Source: Prorocentrum cordatum (lineage: Eukaryota; Sar; Dinophyceae; Prorocentrales; Prorocentraceae). From it: a stretch of 64,000 nucleotides of DNA. Positions 55,311 through 64,000 of this stretch are shown piece by piece. Below the pieces are notes generated by a model. The model made no database searches. It saw nothing but the letters and a program-made list of their open reading frames with translations, and was not told where the DNA came from. Each line of letters begins with the position of its first letter. Positions within the stretch are counted from its first letter, which is position 1. The position numbers and the translations under genes were made by a program. The DNA lies in the NCBI GenBank assembly GCA_963575745.1, contig CAUYUJ010000769.1, positions 237,001 through 301,000 of the forward strand. The letters run 5' to 3'.

Positions 55311-55857
55311 TGCCACTTAAAGCTGTGCGCGTCCCGCTTAGCTTTCAGCGGAAGAGGTTCGCTCTCGCCCTGCAGATCAAAAAAAAAAAAGGGTTTTACG
55401 CGAGGACCTCCCAGAAGTCTGGAGTCCTCCTGGGCACCGCTCCGACAGGCCGCTCGAGGTACGCCTGGCCGTGGCCACGAGCCTCCCCCTCCCCAAGGGG
55501 AGGGGGGTGGACAGGGCTGAGGAACGCCGACAGCATCCGTCCCTCCTCCCTCCCTCCCTCTCGCCCATCCTTCTACCACACTCCCTCCCTCCCAGTTTCT
55601 CCTCCAACCTCGCCCTTCCTCGTCCCTCCCTCCCGCCCTCCCTCCATCTCGCCCTTCTTCGTCCCTCCCTCCCTCCCTCCCTCTCTCCTTGCCTCCTCCC
55701 TCCTCCCACCTCCTCCAGAAGCCAGGTTGGTCGAGCGGAATTGGATTTCGATCCACGGATCGTCAGAGACCATGCCGGCTTGTCAGCCACCGTGCTTCTG
55801 GAGTTGTGCTTGGTCCCGCATGGACGTCAGCACCCACACGCCACTCAAGTTTCAACA

Positions 55858-56140
55858 AGTTCCTCCTCCTCCTCCTCCTCCTCCTCCTCCTCCTCCTCTT
55901 ATTCCTCCTCCTTCGCCTCCGCCTCCTCCTCCTCCTCCTCCTCCTCCTCCTCCTCCTCCTCCTCCTCCCTCCTCCTCCTCCTCCCCCTCCTCCCCCCTCT
56001 CCCCTCCTCCTCCTCCTCCTCCTCCTCCTCCTCCTCCTCCTCCTCCTTCTCCTCCTCCTCCCCCTCCCCCCTCCCTCCCCCTCCTCCTCCTCCTCCTCCT
56101 CCTCCTCCTCCTCCTCCTCCTCCTCCTCCTCCTCCTCGAC
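55858..56140. repeat. (CTC)n tract
   Basis: TCC/CTC repeats with CCCCTCC variants; the long open frames are artefacts. Confidence 0.96.
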
Positions 56141-56402
56141 TGCCCCCCTACCCTCTCCCGACAAGCCCCGTGCAAAATCGACCGAGCTCCCTCTCTGGAG
56201 CCGCGTCCAGCCAATGGGCGACGAGGGGGCCTCGCGAAAAGGCCAAAGAGAACCGCCGAAAACCACCGAAGGCATCAAATACCCCCGAGAGCATCCAAGT
56301 TCGAAGCAAGACGTTGAAACGGGATTCGGAGCTGGCGCCCAAGCCGGCGTCGGACCTGACCATTCAGCGGCATATGGAACAGGAGTCTGTCAGGGCCAGC
56401 GC

Positions 56403-56565
56403 TGGAACGAGAATAATGTCATGATGCCTTTGGCTCAAGATGCGTTCTGGGAAGTCTGGAGTTTCCAGCGGCCCTCGGCCGTTCGAATCGGCCACTAATC
56501 CCTGGCCAAGCGGGGGGCAACAAGAGAACCTGGCGATCTTGGAACGCATCATTACTGAATCAGTA
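56403..56565. mobile_element. Inverted-repeat element, second copy of the 14656 type
   Basis: Shares AACGAGAATAATGTCATGAT, CTCAAGATGCGTTC and TTGGAACGCATCATTA with 14656-14815. It ends 54 bp from the donor of isoamylase exon 4. Confidence 0.55.
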
Positions 56566-56618
56566 CCGTGGCCCGTTGTTCCTGATAGAGAGACGTCGGG
56601 ACGACGAAAGGGCCGCTC

Positions 56619-56680
56619 CTTTATGAAGCGCCGCACCGTGTCCCGCCAGACGCCGTTCCACTCCGCCCAGCGAGTGGTCC
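56619..56680 (-). CDS. Isoamylase exon 4
   Basis: After the phase-1 join the exon reads TTRWAEWNGVWRDTVRRFIK, matching the family stretch WAEWNGKFRDTVRRF. The acceptor is CTCCCAG before GG. The donor that keeps frame with exon 5 is AAG followed by GA (a GA-AG intron), giving FIK joined to GDP. The intron upstream is the shortest of the gene (310 bp) and holds a GGA-rich tract. Confidence 0.93.
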
Positions 56681-56699
56681 CTGGGAGAGGGATGAGGTG

Positions 56700-56942
56700 C
56701 AGAGTGCAAAGAGGGATGAGGGAGGAGAGAGTAGGGCGGAGGGAGGAGATAGGAGGGAAGAGGGAGGAAGCAGGCAGGGAGGGAGGAAGGCAGGGAGGAG
56801 GGAGGAAGGAGAAGGGAGGAGGGAGGAGAAAGGAGGAAGAAGTGAGGGAGGAGGGAAGAGGGAGGAGGGAGGAGGTAGGGCGGAGGGAGGAGGGAGGGAG
56901 GATGGATGGAGGGAGGGAGAGGGAGGGAGGGAGGGGTCATCC
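56700..56942. repeat. GGAGGGA purine tract in the exon 3-4 intron
   Basis: GGAGGGAGGA repeats on +, pyrimidine-rich on the gene strand, filling most of the 310-bp intron between isoamylase exons 3 and 4. Confidence 0.93.
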
Positions 56943-56990
56943 CTCCCTCTCTTCCCTGCCTGGCCAGGTGGGGGAGGAGGGGAGGCCCGC

Positions 56991-57057
56991 CGCACGAAGG
57001 GAACTTGCCCACGAGGTAGCCGTCCGGCCACGAGCAGTCCCAGGGCTCGGCGATGAG
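56991..57057 (-). CDS. Isoamylase exon 3 (GH13 region III)
   Basis: The segment reads LIAEPWDCSWPDGYLVGKFP and then Ser-Cys plus one base. The Glu of LIAEPWD is the GH13 acid/base catalyst (region III), and the following G-Y-x-V-G-x-F-P is typical of isoamylases. The acceptor is CCCCAG before CTC (phase 0). The best donor is GC after TGC-G, which puts the junction in phase 1 and restores Gly at the join with exon 4. An alternative donor four bases further on would break the frame. Confidence 0.95.
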
Positions 57058-57119
57058 CTGGGGCGGTGGGCGCGGGTGGCCCGAGCTCTTCGAGGGCCCC
57101 TATCAGGGAAGGCCCCCCT

Positions 57120-57260
57120 CCTCCTCGTGCCCTTCCCTCCTCCTCTCGCCCTTCCCCCTCCTCCTTCTCCTCCCCCTTCTTTACCCTCCTCCCCCTCCTC
57201 CTCTTCTGCCTCCTCCTCTTCTGCCTCCTCCTCCTCCTCCTCCGCCTCTGCTCGCCTTCT
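57120..57260. repeat. (TCC)n tract
   Basis: CCTCCTCTCGCCCTTCCCCC and CTCCTCCTC repeats about 60 bp upstream (gene orientation) of isoamylase exon 3. Confidence 0.9.
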
Positions 57261-57436
57261 CCACCCATTCCTCCTGCTCCTCGTCTACTCCTCTGTCTTC
57301 GGTTCGGTCCATCGACGAGACGAGTGCTGCGGTGGACGGACGAGCATAAGAGAGAGGCACGCACGAATGCAACAAGCAAGAACACAGGGAGAAGTCTCGT
57401 ATGCGTCCTCCTCCTCCTTCTCCTCTTGGCCATTGG

Positions 57437-57642
57437 CACGCCTGGAATGGGTACAGACGGAACAGGTACGATGCACAGCAGCAAACGTTGTCCCAAGCCG
57501 AAGGTGGCCGTTGTTGGGCAGGCGGCTTTTGTCTCAAGTGGGCAAAGTCCGCGGCGACACAGGCACGAACCCTGTTCAAAATGGACTGGCACTGCTGGTG
57601 GACTTCCTCCCCATTCTTTGCGTACCCATTTCGGGCGTAGCG
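57437..57642. mobile_element. Dispersed foldback element, complete copy
   Basis: CACGCCTGGAATGGGTACAG at the left pairs with TTTGCGTACCCATTTCGGGC GTAG at the right. A related copy without clear right end is at 43896-44110 (GCACGCCCGAAATGGGTACG, GCGGCCGCTGCTGGACAGCC). Confidence 0.7.
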
Positions 57643-57869
57643 ATCCTACCCTCCCCAGCAGCCCTGGCGAAGGCCCCGTGGGAGCGCCTGCGCGTGGGCA
57701 CTGTCCTCGCCTGAAGGGCTCGCGAACGCCCCAGAGACCGCGAACTGGGCTGCGGCGACGCCACCGTGCGCCAAGGAAGGGGACCCGTGCGGAGGAAGGG
57801 ATGACGTGAAAGTCAACCCTCGAGGATGTACGATTCCTGGAGCCGGCTTGGGGGCTGAGGTAGCCTTAA

Positions 57870-58028
57870 GTCGGGCGTGTCCCCCCACAAGGGGGTTTTC
57901 GACGAAGACTAACAAAACAGATACACCAAAAATATTCCCAAATGGTTAAAACATAATTTTTAAAAATAGTCCCCAGACGATCGTCTGACTATTTTTGAAT
58001 ATTCCCCCTGTAGAGGGACAGGCCCGAC
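57870..58028 (+). mobile_element. Family D element, copy D3, between 52-bp direct repeats
   Basis: Starts GTCGGGCGTGTCCCCCCACA and ends GTAGAGGGACAGGCCCGAC followed by TTAG. Direct repeats of about 52 bp flank it (57815-57866 and 58034-58086, both with TCGAGGATGTACGATTCCTG), longer than a normal target duplication. Confidence 0.87.
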
Positions 58029-58254
58029 TTAGATCAATCCTCGAGGATGTACGATTCCTGAAGCCGGCTTGGGGGCCGAGGTGGCCCAGCACGTGTCGCG
58101 GCCAGCACGACAAAAAAGGGGGGAGAGAGAGGGTCCCCTCGTCGCCACGGCTGGGCGCGGCTCGGGAGACTGGCCAGCTTCGGCCCGAGAGGTGGTCCGG
58201 GGACCTATATTGAGCAGATCTGCTTTCGTCCCCCCAGATTGACGCTATTGCTAG

Positions 58255-58406
58255 GTTGGGCATGTCCCTCCTACAGGCGGATTTTGGACGAACAAATATC
58301 CAACAAACGATATTCAAACAGAGTCAAACGTAGTGCAAAATCGTTCCCATACGTGTTTTTGTGACTCTCTTCTTGAATATTCCTCCTGTAGAAGGACATG
58401 CCCGAC
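58255..58406 (+). mobile_element. Family D element, copy D4
   Basis: Starts GTTGGGCATGTCCCTCCTAC after GCTAG and ends CTGTAGAAGGACATGCCCGA. Only 100 bp separate it from element E2. Confidence 0.87.
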
Positions 58407-58503
58407 CTATGTCTATTGGCAGGGCAGATTTTCTCAGGGTCCATCCAGCGCAGACTCGCCGCCTCCAACACGATGCAGCCTCGGTCTCCGCGAGTGGAAC
58501 TGG

Positions 58504-58709
58504 TTGGAGGCCTGGAAATGGGCACCAACACCAGGGCAAGGGGGCTGCCTCCACAGGGGGGAGATGATCCTAGATTTCGATGTTGGTGGTAATAGTTCGG
58601 CCACCTTGGAAGCCAAACTATTACCACCATCACCGAGATCGGGATCTTTCTTCCCTCGGTGGAGGAACAGCGCCGATCTTGGTGTTGGTGTCAACCTCTA
58701 GGCCTGCGA
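58504..58709 (+). mobile_element. Family E element, copy E2
   Basis: Complete: GGAGGCCTGGAAATGGGCAC at the left and TGGTGTCAACCTCTAGGCCT at the right, with inner arms GTTGGTGGTAATAGTTCGG and CTATTACCACC. Confidence 0.87.
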
Positions 58710-58857
58710 ACTGGGGGCAAACGCGATGAGGGCGCTTTTGGAATGGGCTCGCGGCTGGAACTGCTTCGGCTCTCGTGGAAGAGCGCGCGGCTGGCTGCCC
58801 CTGGAGGGAGCGGGGCCTGTGCGCCCTTCCCAGGCGTTGGAGCAGAAACTGGCGCGA

Positions 58858-59045
58858 TGACGAACGAACAACACACACCCATACCCATAGGGGGGTCGTT
58901 GGGAGGAGGACTGGCTATGGGTATGGGTGCGGGTTGTCGGACCCTGGGGAAGGCTCCCGTTCGAACGGGGACCCCCATCCGACAACACGCGCCCATAGCC
59001 CTCTCCGACCCTCCTACGGGTATGGGTGTGTGTTGTTGGTTCGTC
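58858..59045. mobile_element. Foldback element with ACACACCCATACCC arms
   Basis: The arms are TGACGAACGAACAACACACA CCCATACCC and the inverse GGGTATGGGTGTGTGTTGTT GGTTCGTCA; nested inner arms GGGTCCC/CCGACAAC occur around TTCGAACG at the centre. Single copy in the window. Confidence 0.8.
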
Positions 59046-59204
59046 ACGCGAGGCTGCTCCTTCGTGGCTCTCTCGTGCTCAGATCCATGGAGCTGACCAT
59101 CCTTCCTCGTGGGCCAGCGCCTCAGCTTGGTCACGAACCGTGCAGTCGCTGGAGCGGCAGCTGGTGCGGGGCTGCTCCTTCACGGCTGCTTTCTCGCCCG
59201 GAGG

Positions 59205-59332
59205 TCTCGCGCGGATGTCTTGGGTCGGCGCTGGGCCCTCTCCCTGGCGCGCTGAGCGCCATGGGCCGCGTCAGAGGTGCCGTGCCGTCCATGAGGGTCT
59301 GGCGCCGATCGAAGAACCTCGCGCGGGCCTGG
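59205..59332 (+). mobile_element. Family B element, copy B5 (core only)
   Basis: Only the GC-rich hairpin core is recognisable (GCGCGGATGTCTTGGGTCGG ... GGCGCCGATCGAAGAACCTC); the A/T-rich outer repeats are absent. It lies in the isoamylase intron between exons 2 and 3. Confidence 0.65.
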
Positions 59333-59599
59333 GGAAACTTCTGCAAATGCAGACGTGTTCTCCCTCGCGTCGTGCTCAGCTTCGCGCAGAGCTCTTCACT
59401 TCGCCGCGTGCCACCTCCTCAACCTGTCCACGAGCCCGTAGCACGACGTGCTGCACCGGGTTCTCCACACACAGAGCCCACACATAGAGCGTCGGCGCGC
59501 GCTGGCAGAGCTTGATCCCTCGAACCCTTGACTCCCCCTCCTCCCCCTGAGTCGTTTTCTGGCAGCCCTGGGGCCCAGCAAGGGCCGCAGGGATCCTGG

Positions 59600-60000
59600 C
59601 TTTCCTCCTCCTCCTCCTCCTCCAACTTCTCCTCCTCCCCCTGCCTCTCCTCCTCCTCCTCCTCCACCTCCTCCTCCTCCCTCCCTCCCTCTCCTCCTTC
59701 CTCCTTCCTCCCTCCTCCTCCTCTTCCTCCTCCTCCTCCTCCTCCTGCTCCTCGCTCTCCTCCTCCCTCCTCCTCCTGGGAGGGCCCTCCGCCCCCCCCC
59801 GCCCGACGCAGACACCGCGCGCTCCCCGCCAATGCCCAGGACAGGTCCTGTGACGTCGCCACGGCTGGACTCCTTCGGGGGCACCCCAGGGGGGGGGGGG
59901 GGGGGGGGGGCGCCTCCTCCTGCTCTTCTTCTCCTCCTCCTCCTCCTCCTCCTCCTCCTCCTCCTCCTCCTCCTCCTCCCTCCTCCCTCCTCCTCCTCCC
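59600..60000. repeat. (TCC)n arrays with a run of about 21 G
   Basis: CTCCTCCTC repeats at 59600-59780 and 59920-60000, separated by 140 bp that include the G-run at 59890-59910. Confidence 0.93.
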
Positions 60001-60640
60001 CCCGTCGCTCCCCGCTCCTCCTCTTCGGCCTCCTCCCGCGAGGGACCGCGGGGGCGTCCAGGAGGGGGGTCTGCAAAGCCCGAGGCACGTGCGCGGTCCA
60101 GGTGGGGGGGCAGGGGGCGCGTTGCACCAAAGGAGAAGGGCCACGGGATCTGGCGACACATCGTGGCCCTGGCCAAGAGATCCTCCCCCAATCACCACTC
60201 TCCTCTTGGACGACCCCGGGATTTCTGTAAACATTGTGGCCAACACGCACCCAGGGACAGGTCTGGGCATCGATTTTCGACCCCTGGACCCTGACGCTAT
60301 CGCGCCGCGACGAGATCGCGACGCAACGTTCGCCCCTGCTGGGCCCTGGGCCGTCAACAAAACGACTCGGGATGAAGAGCCGGTCCCCTGGAAAGGGGCT
60401 CAGGCCTCTGAGGAGCCACGCTGTGAGAAATTCGTCACGCCCGGTGCGAGAACGACGCCGAGGACATTTCGCACTCGGCGCAGCCGCTCGCTCCTGTCCG
60501 CGCCTGCGGGTGTTGCTCTTGACGGACATGCCGCGCGCGCCCTTGCAACCACTGCTAAGGGCGTCCTGCGTCCCCTCCTTCCAAGTGCAACCGAGGCGGC
60601 GAGCGGCAAGAGTGTGCAACTGCGCAGCGACGCTAGCACG
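60001..60640. other. No gene seen; shared 115-bp segment
   Basis: 60230-60345 (GTAAACATTGTGGCCAACAC, CCCCTGGACCCTGACGC, CGCGACGCAACG) is repeated at 61676-61790 beside element E3. Rest featureless. Confidence 0.5.
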
Positions 60641-60644
60641 GCGC

Positions 60645-60707
60645 CTTCGTACGACTGAGCACGGGGTCATTCAGCATCTTCTTGATAAGGTGCGGCTCGC
60701 GCTGCAC
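60645..60707 (-). CDS. Isoamylase exon 2
   Basis: Twenty-one codons, from Val-Gln-Arg-Glu to a final Thr-Lys, contain PHLIKKMLNDPVLSRTK. This is the family segment usually read as PLIEAI..DPVL..TK, which directly precedes the LIAEPWD motif. The acceptor is CCGCAG before GTG and the donor is ACGAAG followed by GC. Both boundaries are phase 0 and join exons 1 and 3 without gap or overlap. The next intron (about 3.6 kb) carries at least eight repeat elements. Confidence 0.93.
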
Positions 60708-60811
60708 CTGCGGCATGGCCGAGTCTCGACATGGACCCGTCTTGCCCTGCCCTCTCTGCGTCTCCGCACATCCCTCTGGCATGCCAGGCTGCTTCCCGAA
60801 TCTGTCTATGC

Positions 60812-60859
60812 GTCCCTCTCTCTCTCTCTTGCTTTCCGTCTCTCTCTCTCTCTCTCTCG

Positions 60860-60892
<33 letters not shown>
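60812..60892. repeat. (TC)n(TA)n microsatellite
   Basis: CTCTCTCT then about 15 TA units; lies in the exon 1-2 intron. Confidence 0.95.
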
Positions 60893-60893
<1 letters not shown>

Positions 60894-61468
60894 CGGCTCC
60901 CTTCTGCATGTAGTAGCCTGGCTATCTGCTTCTCCGCCCCTCACTGATTCAGGCAGTGCTCGCGCCGCTCCCGCCCTCACCCCCCCCCTGCAGGTGCCTA
61001 TCATTCTCCTGCTCCGCCCAATCCTCCCGCGCACTCCGAGTCACATGCTCACCGTTCCACCATCCCCGTGTCGCCTTCTCAGGGCGAGAAGGAGGGGGCG
61101 AAGGTGGAAAAAGGGCTATGGCCTGGTGGGACGATTCTCGGACAAGGCAGCCTCCATGGGGCGTGCTCCATCCAAGCAGGCCTCGGCACACTCGTTTCGT
61201 TTCACGCGTCCTCAACGTTCTGCCCGCCAAATTCCTCGTTTCTACCTCATGCCCACATCCGCTTCTAGAGAGCAGAACACCACCCTCATAATAAGCACCC
61301 CGACAAGCAACGCCGCTTAGCAACCGAGGAAGGAATCGAACGGGGCAGGCCTCTTTCGCAAACGCCAAGGGCCATGCAGCACACGCCAGTAATGTGGGCC
61401 GGGGTGGCTGCTCCTCCCTGGACCTCATCCTCCTCTTGAGCGACCTCCACTGCAGCTGGCGCAATTAT

Positions 61469-61674
61469 TGGAGGCCTGGAAATGGGCACCAACACCAACA
61501 CAGGGGCGGGGGCCTCCACAGGGAGAACATGATCCTCGATTTCGGTGTTGGTGGTAATATTTCGGTCACCCTGGAAGCCACAGTATTACCACCGTCACCG
61601 AGATCGGGATCTTCGTCCCTCGGTGGAGGCACACCGCCGATCTTGGCGTTGGTGTCAACCTCTAGGCCTGCGAT
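61469..61674 (+). mobile_element. Family E element, copy E3
   Basis: Complete and close to E2. A detached copy of the right end (GGTGGAGGCACACCGCCGAC ... TAGGCCTGCG) recurs at 61795-61843, and the 120 bp between them (61670-61790) also recur at 60230-60345, so a larger composite unit may exist. Confidence 0.87.
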
Positions 61675-61902
61675 TCCTGTAAACATTGTGGCCAAGACGC
61701 GCCCAGGGACAGGCCTGGGCATCGATGTTCGACCCCTGGACCCTGACGCCATCGCGCCGCGACGACATCGCGACGCGACGCTCGCCCCTGCTGGTGGAGG
61801 CACACCGCCGACATTGGTGTTGGCGTCAGCCTGTAGGCCTGCGCAATTCTGCGCGCACGTCCTCGTGTGTTGCCCCGGAGGGCGCGGCGCGCGTGGCCGC
61901 GC

Positions 61903-62004
61903 CTGGCCGTCGCCCCCGCGGCAGAGCGAGGACGCCAGGTCGAAGCGGAAGCCGTCCACGTGCATGTCGCGGACCCAGTAGCGCAGGCACTCGCAGATCC
62001 AGTC
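61903..62004 (-). CDS. Isoamylase exon 1 of those in the window (GH13 region II)
   Basis: This 34-codon exon starts with Asp-Trp-Ile and contains CLRYWV followed by [18 protein letters not shown]. The Asp of FRFDLAS is the GH13 catalytic nucleophile (conserved region II). The acceptor is CGTAG before GAC and the donor is CAG followed by GC, so the exon begins and ends in phase 0. A stop lies just upstream in the same frame, which confirms that the preceding DNA is intron. A Tc1/mariner-like MITE ends 34 bp upstream in gene orientation. Exon 1 here is not the first exon of the gene: the N-terminal carbohydrate-binding and barrel-start segments are missing. Confidence 0.95.
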
Positions 62005-62036
62005 CTACGAGCGGGGCGCAGAAGAGGACGCACTAG

Positions 62037-62216
62037 TACAGTCGGGGCGTTGACCTAAGGAACCCTAAACAAGGAACGAGGCCCCTTTGTTCCATAAGTT
62101 GAGCTTCCATTTCCGATCGGAAACATAAGGAAAACCTGAGGCAAGCTGTGAAACACTTAAGGAACGCGGAGCCGCTCCCCAACGAAAAGGGTTCCTTCTT
62201 CAGGGCCCCGACTGTA
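62037..62216 (+). mobile_element. Tc1/mariner-like MITE, copy M2
   Basis: Second copy, with TA at both ends and arms CAGTCGGGGCGTTGACCTAA / TTCAGGGCCCCGACTG. It begins 33 bp from the acceptor side of isoamylase exon 1 and is close to M1 in sequence over its whole length. Confidence 0.87.
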
Positions 62217-62339
62217 GTGCTATGCGACCCCGTGGGAGGCGCACCTCCGATCCGAACCTCCGAGCGAGGGGGCCGAACGGTCTTGCACCATCCCTGGGTG
62301 CGTGCTCGGAGTGGCCTTCCGCGGCGAGGATTCTTGTTG

Positions 62340-62347
62340 TGTGTTGG

Positions 62348-62409
<62 letters not shown>

Positions 62410-62412
62410 GCT
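62340..62412. repeat. (GTT)n microsatellite
   Basis: About 23 TTG triplets. Confidence 0.97.
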
Positions 62413-62639
62413 CGTTGTTGACGTCGTCCCCTCCCGCCCGCGACCCACTCTCGACCCGCCCTTGTTGTTTATTACTGAAGTCGTCCTCGCCTCGACCCAC
62501 CCGCGACCCATCCTCGACACCTTGATGCAAGAATCGTCGCATGCGCCGGCTTCGTCGTGCAATGCGACGCAACAAAAGAGGCGCCTGCGGCGGGCTTCCT
62601 CAAAACCCCGCTGACTCTCGACGACGAGGGCGCACCGCT

Positions 62640-62935
62640 GGATGCTCCCAGGGGGGGGGCCCGAGGCCCCCGCACTCTCCCCCCCCTTTCCCGATCCGTC
62701 GTCGGTGAACACCACTCTCCCATCGAAAGGGGAGGGGGGTTCGAACCCCCCCCCTCCCCACCCTTTTCCCGATCCGTCGTCGGCGGACCTCCCCATCCCC
62801 CTTCGAAAGGGGGAGGGGTTGGACCCCCCCCCCACCCCTCCCCCCCTTTGGATTCGAAATTCGGACCCCCCCCTTCCCCCCTTTCCAGGGGGGGGAATGG
62901 GAATTCGAACCCCCTCTTTTCCTCTGGAACTCAAC
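62640..62935. repeat. G/C-run repeat with TTCGAA, block 3
   Basis: GGGGGGTTCGAACCCCCCCC, CTTTCGAAAGGGGGAGGGG and GATTCGAAATTCGGACCCCC units, with CCCGATCCGTCGTCGG twice. Confidence 0.75.
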
Positions 62936-62939
62936 TCCG

Positions 62940-63485
62940 GACCCCCACCCCCTAACCCTACCCCCGAACCACCTAACCCTACTCTTAATCTCTAACCCCT
63001 ATCCGCAAACTCCTAACCCTAACCCTTCCAAACCCTACTCCAAAACCTTACCCTCACGCTCAGCCTAACACTAACCCTAACCCTAACCCTAACCCTAAAC
63101 CCTGAACCCTAACCCTGACCCTACTCTCTAACCCCTAACCTGTTATCCCGAACCCCGAAAGCCTTAACCCCAAACCCCACTATAACCTTCACCCTAACCC
63201 TCACACTACCCCTAGTACCCTAACCCGAACCCTCTGACGCCCTAACCCGAACCCCAACACCCTAACCCAACCCCCAACCCTAACCTTAGACCGAACCAAA
63301 ACTCGAATGCGACCATCCTAACCCTAACCCCCATAACCCCGTAAACCCCGCACCCGAACCCTAACTGCTTAACCTTAACCCTAGCCCGAACCCGAACCCC
63401 CTAACCCTAACCCCCTAACCGTAAGCCCTACCCTAACACCCTAACCCTAGCACCCTAACCCTAAGCCTACCACCTTAACCCGAAC
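62940..63485. repeat. Degenerate telomere-like (CCCTAA)n array
   Basis: About 540 bp dominated by CCCTAACCCTAACCC and variants (CCCGAACCC, CCCTAAACC, CACCCTAAC). Only 63070-63100 is a clean run. Sequence without telomeric character follows to 64000, so this is interstitial or the edge of a subtelomere. Confidence 0.85.
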
Positions 63486-64000
63486 CCCCTTGACACTAAT
63501 CGAGGGACAACGCCGATCGGCAAAACAATGAATACGAAAACGAACACTTATTGGTTTCCCCAGAATGTTTGGCAGATTTCCGCGTTCTAGCAGGTTCCAA
63601 CCTCCGAATACCCAGGACGGCACAACAGACCGCCTTACCCTCCCAAGACGGACCAACGAGGGAGCTGGAAGCGGCTATGGGGGGGGGGCACCCATCCCAT
63701 CTGACTTCCCAGGCCTCCAGCCTCTCTCCAAGAGGCCCCAGCGAGGCCCCCAAAGAGACCCCCAGAGAGCCCCAGGAGGCCCGATCATTGCCCCAATGAG
63801 GACCCAGGAGGCCCGATCATTGCCCCAAAGAGGTCCCCACGATGGTTCAAGAGGTATCCGAGCATCCACCAGATGGCTTCACAAAGGCCTAGATTGCTCC
63901 ATGAGGTCCTCAGAAAAACTGGCGACAGCTTTTTCCGAGATACCCCTCCCCTAAGCGCATAGAAAGTTGTTCGCCGACAACAAACAACTAAGTACATAGA
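63486..64000. other. No gene seen; CCAAGAGG-type repeats at the end
   Basis: 63715-63860 has AGGAGGCCCGATCATTGCCC twice and AAGAGGCCCC units. No isoamylase exon was recognised here. Confidence 0.5.

Noticed and set aside
59376-59520. Minus-strand frame LYVWALCVENPVQHVVLRAR as an exon
   Set aside because: It lies between exons 2 and 3, which join without a gap, and all three frames are open; no homology recognised.
62940-63485. True chromosome end
   Set aside because: The array is degenerate and followed by 500 bp of non-telomeric DNA.

Overview
The window is nuclear DNA of a dinoflagellate; I cannot name the species. The evidence is two relict spliced-leader (SL) sequences at the heads of protein-coding segments (17221-17241 on +, 46288-46308 on -), introns with GC, GA and GT donors and AG acceptors usually followed by G, very GC-rich DNA, and a mass of trinucleotide arrays and short inverted-repeat elements. 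No rRNA, tRNA, CRISPR array or bacterial-style operon was seen.

The backbone is one large gene on the minus strand: an isoamylase-type (GH13) alpha-1,6-glucan debranching enzyme. Eleven mini-exons of about 55-100 bp are collinear with the protein family, from 62004 down to about 4848. All three GH13 catalytic regions are present: the nucleophile in DGFRFDLAS, the acid/base in LIAEPWD, and the third carboxylate in TAHDGFTL. The 5' exons lie beyond the right edge, and the last C-terminal part is beyond the left edge or was not recognised. Nearly everything else is intronic, with introns from about 0.3 to 15 kb.

Three cargoes lie inside these introns. (1) 45305-46261 (-) is a 2OG-Fe(II) oxygenase-like gene with a relict SL just upstream of its ATG and one intron that is itself a copy of a dispersed hairpin element (family B). 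(2) 17221-17902 (+) is a frameshifted retrocopy with possible armadillo-like repeats and the better of the two SL relics. (3) About 22345-28776 (+) is a degraded LINE with ORF1-like, endonuclease, reverse transcriptase and RNase H parts in order.

The most striking feature is a community of short inverted-repeat elements. Family A has ten copies of about 128 bp, family B five, C four, D four and E three; there is also a Tc1/mariner-like MITE pair and about ten foldback elements. Families A, B and D have ends that supply or abut splice dinucleotides, as expected of introner-like elements, and B is seen acting as an intron.

Layout: 1-1760 unassigned; 1760-3900 giant symmetric GAC/pyrimidine/GTC block; 4.85-4.91 kb last recognised exon; 5.1-7.2 kb and 9.75-11.4 kb minisatellites; 12-13 kb ATG array and elements; 13.9 kb exon 10; 15-17 kb microsatellites; 17.2-18.6 kb retropseudogene and elements; 20-21 kb GGA arrays; 21.0-21.7 kb exons 9 and 8; 22.3-28.8 kb LINE; 30-36 kb minisatellites and elements; 36.8 kb exon 7; 37-43 kb elements and duplicated GC-rich DNA; 43.5 kb exon 6; 45.3-46.3 kb nested oxygenase; 47-53 kb elements; 53.5 kb exon 5; 56.6-57.1 kb exons 4 and 3; 57.4-60 kb dense elements; 60.7 and 62.0 kb exons 2 and 1; 62.9-63.5 kb degenerate telomere-like DNA.
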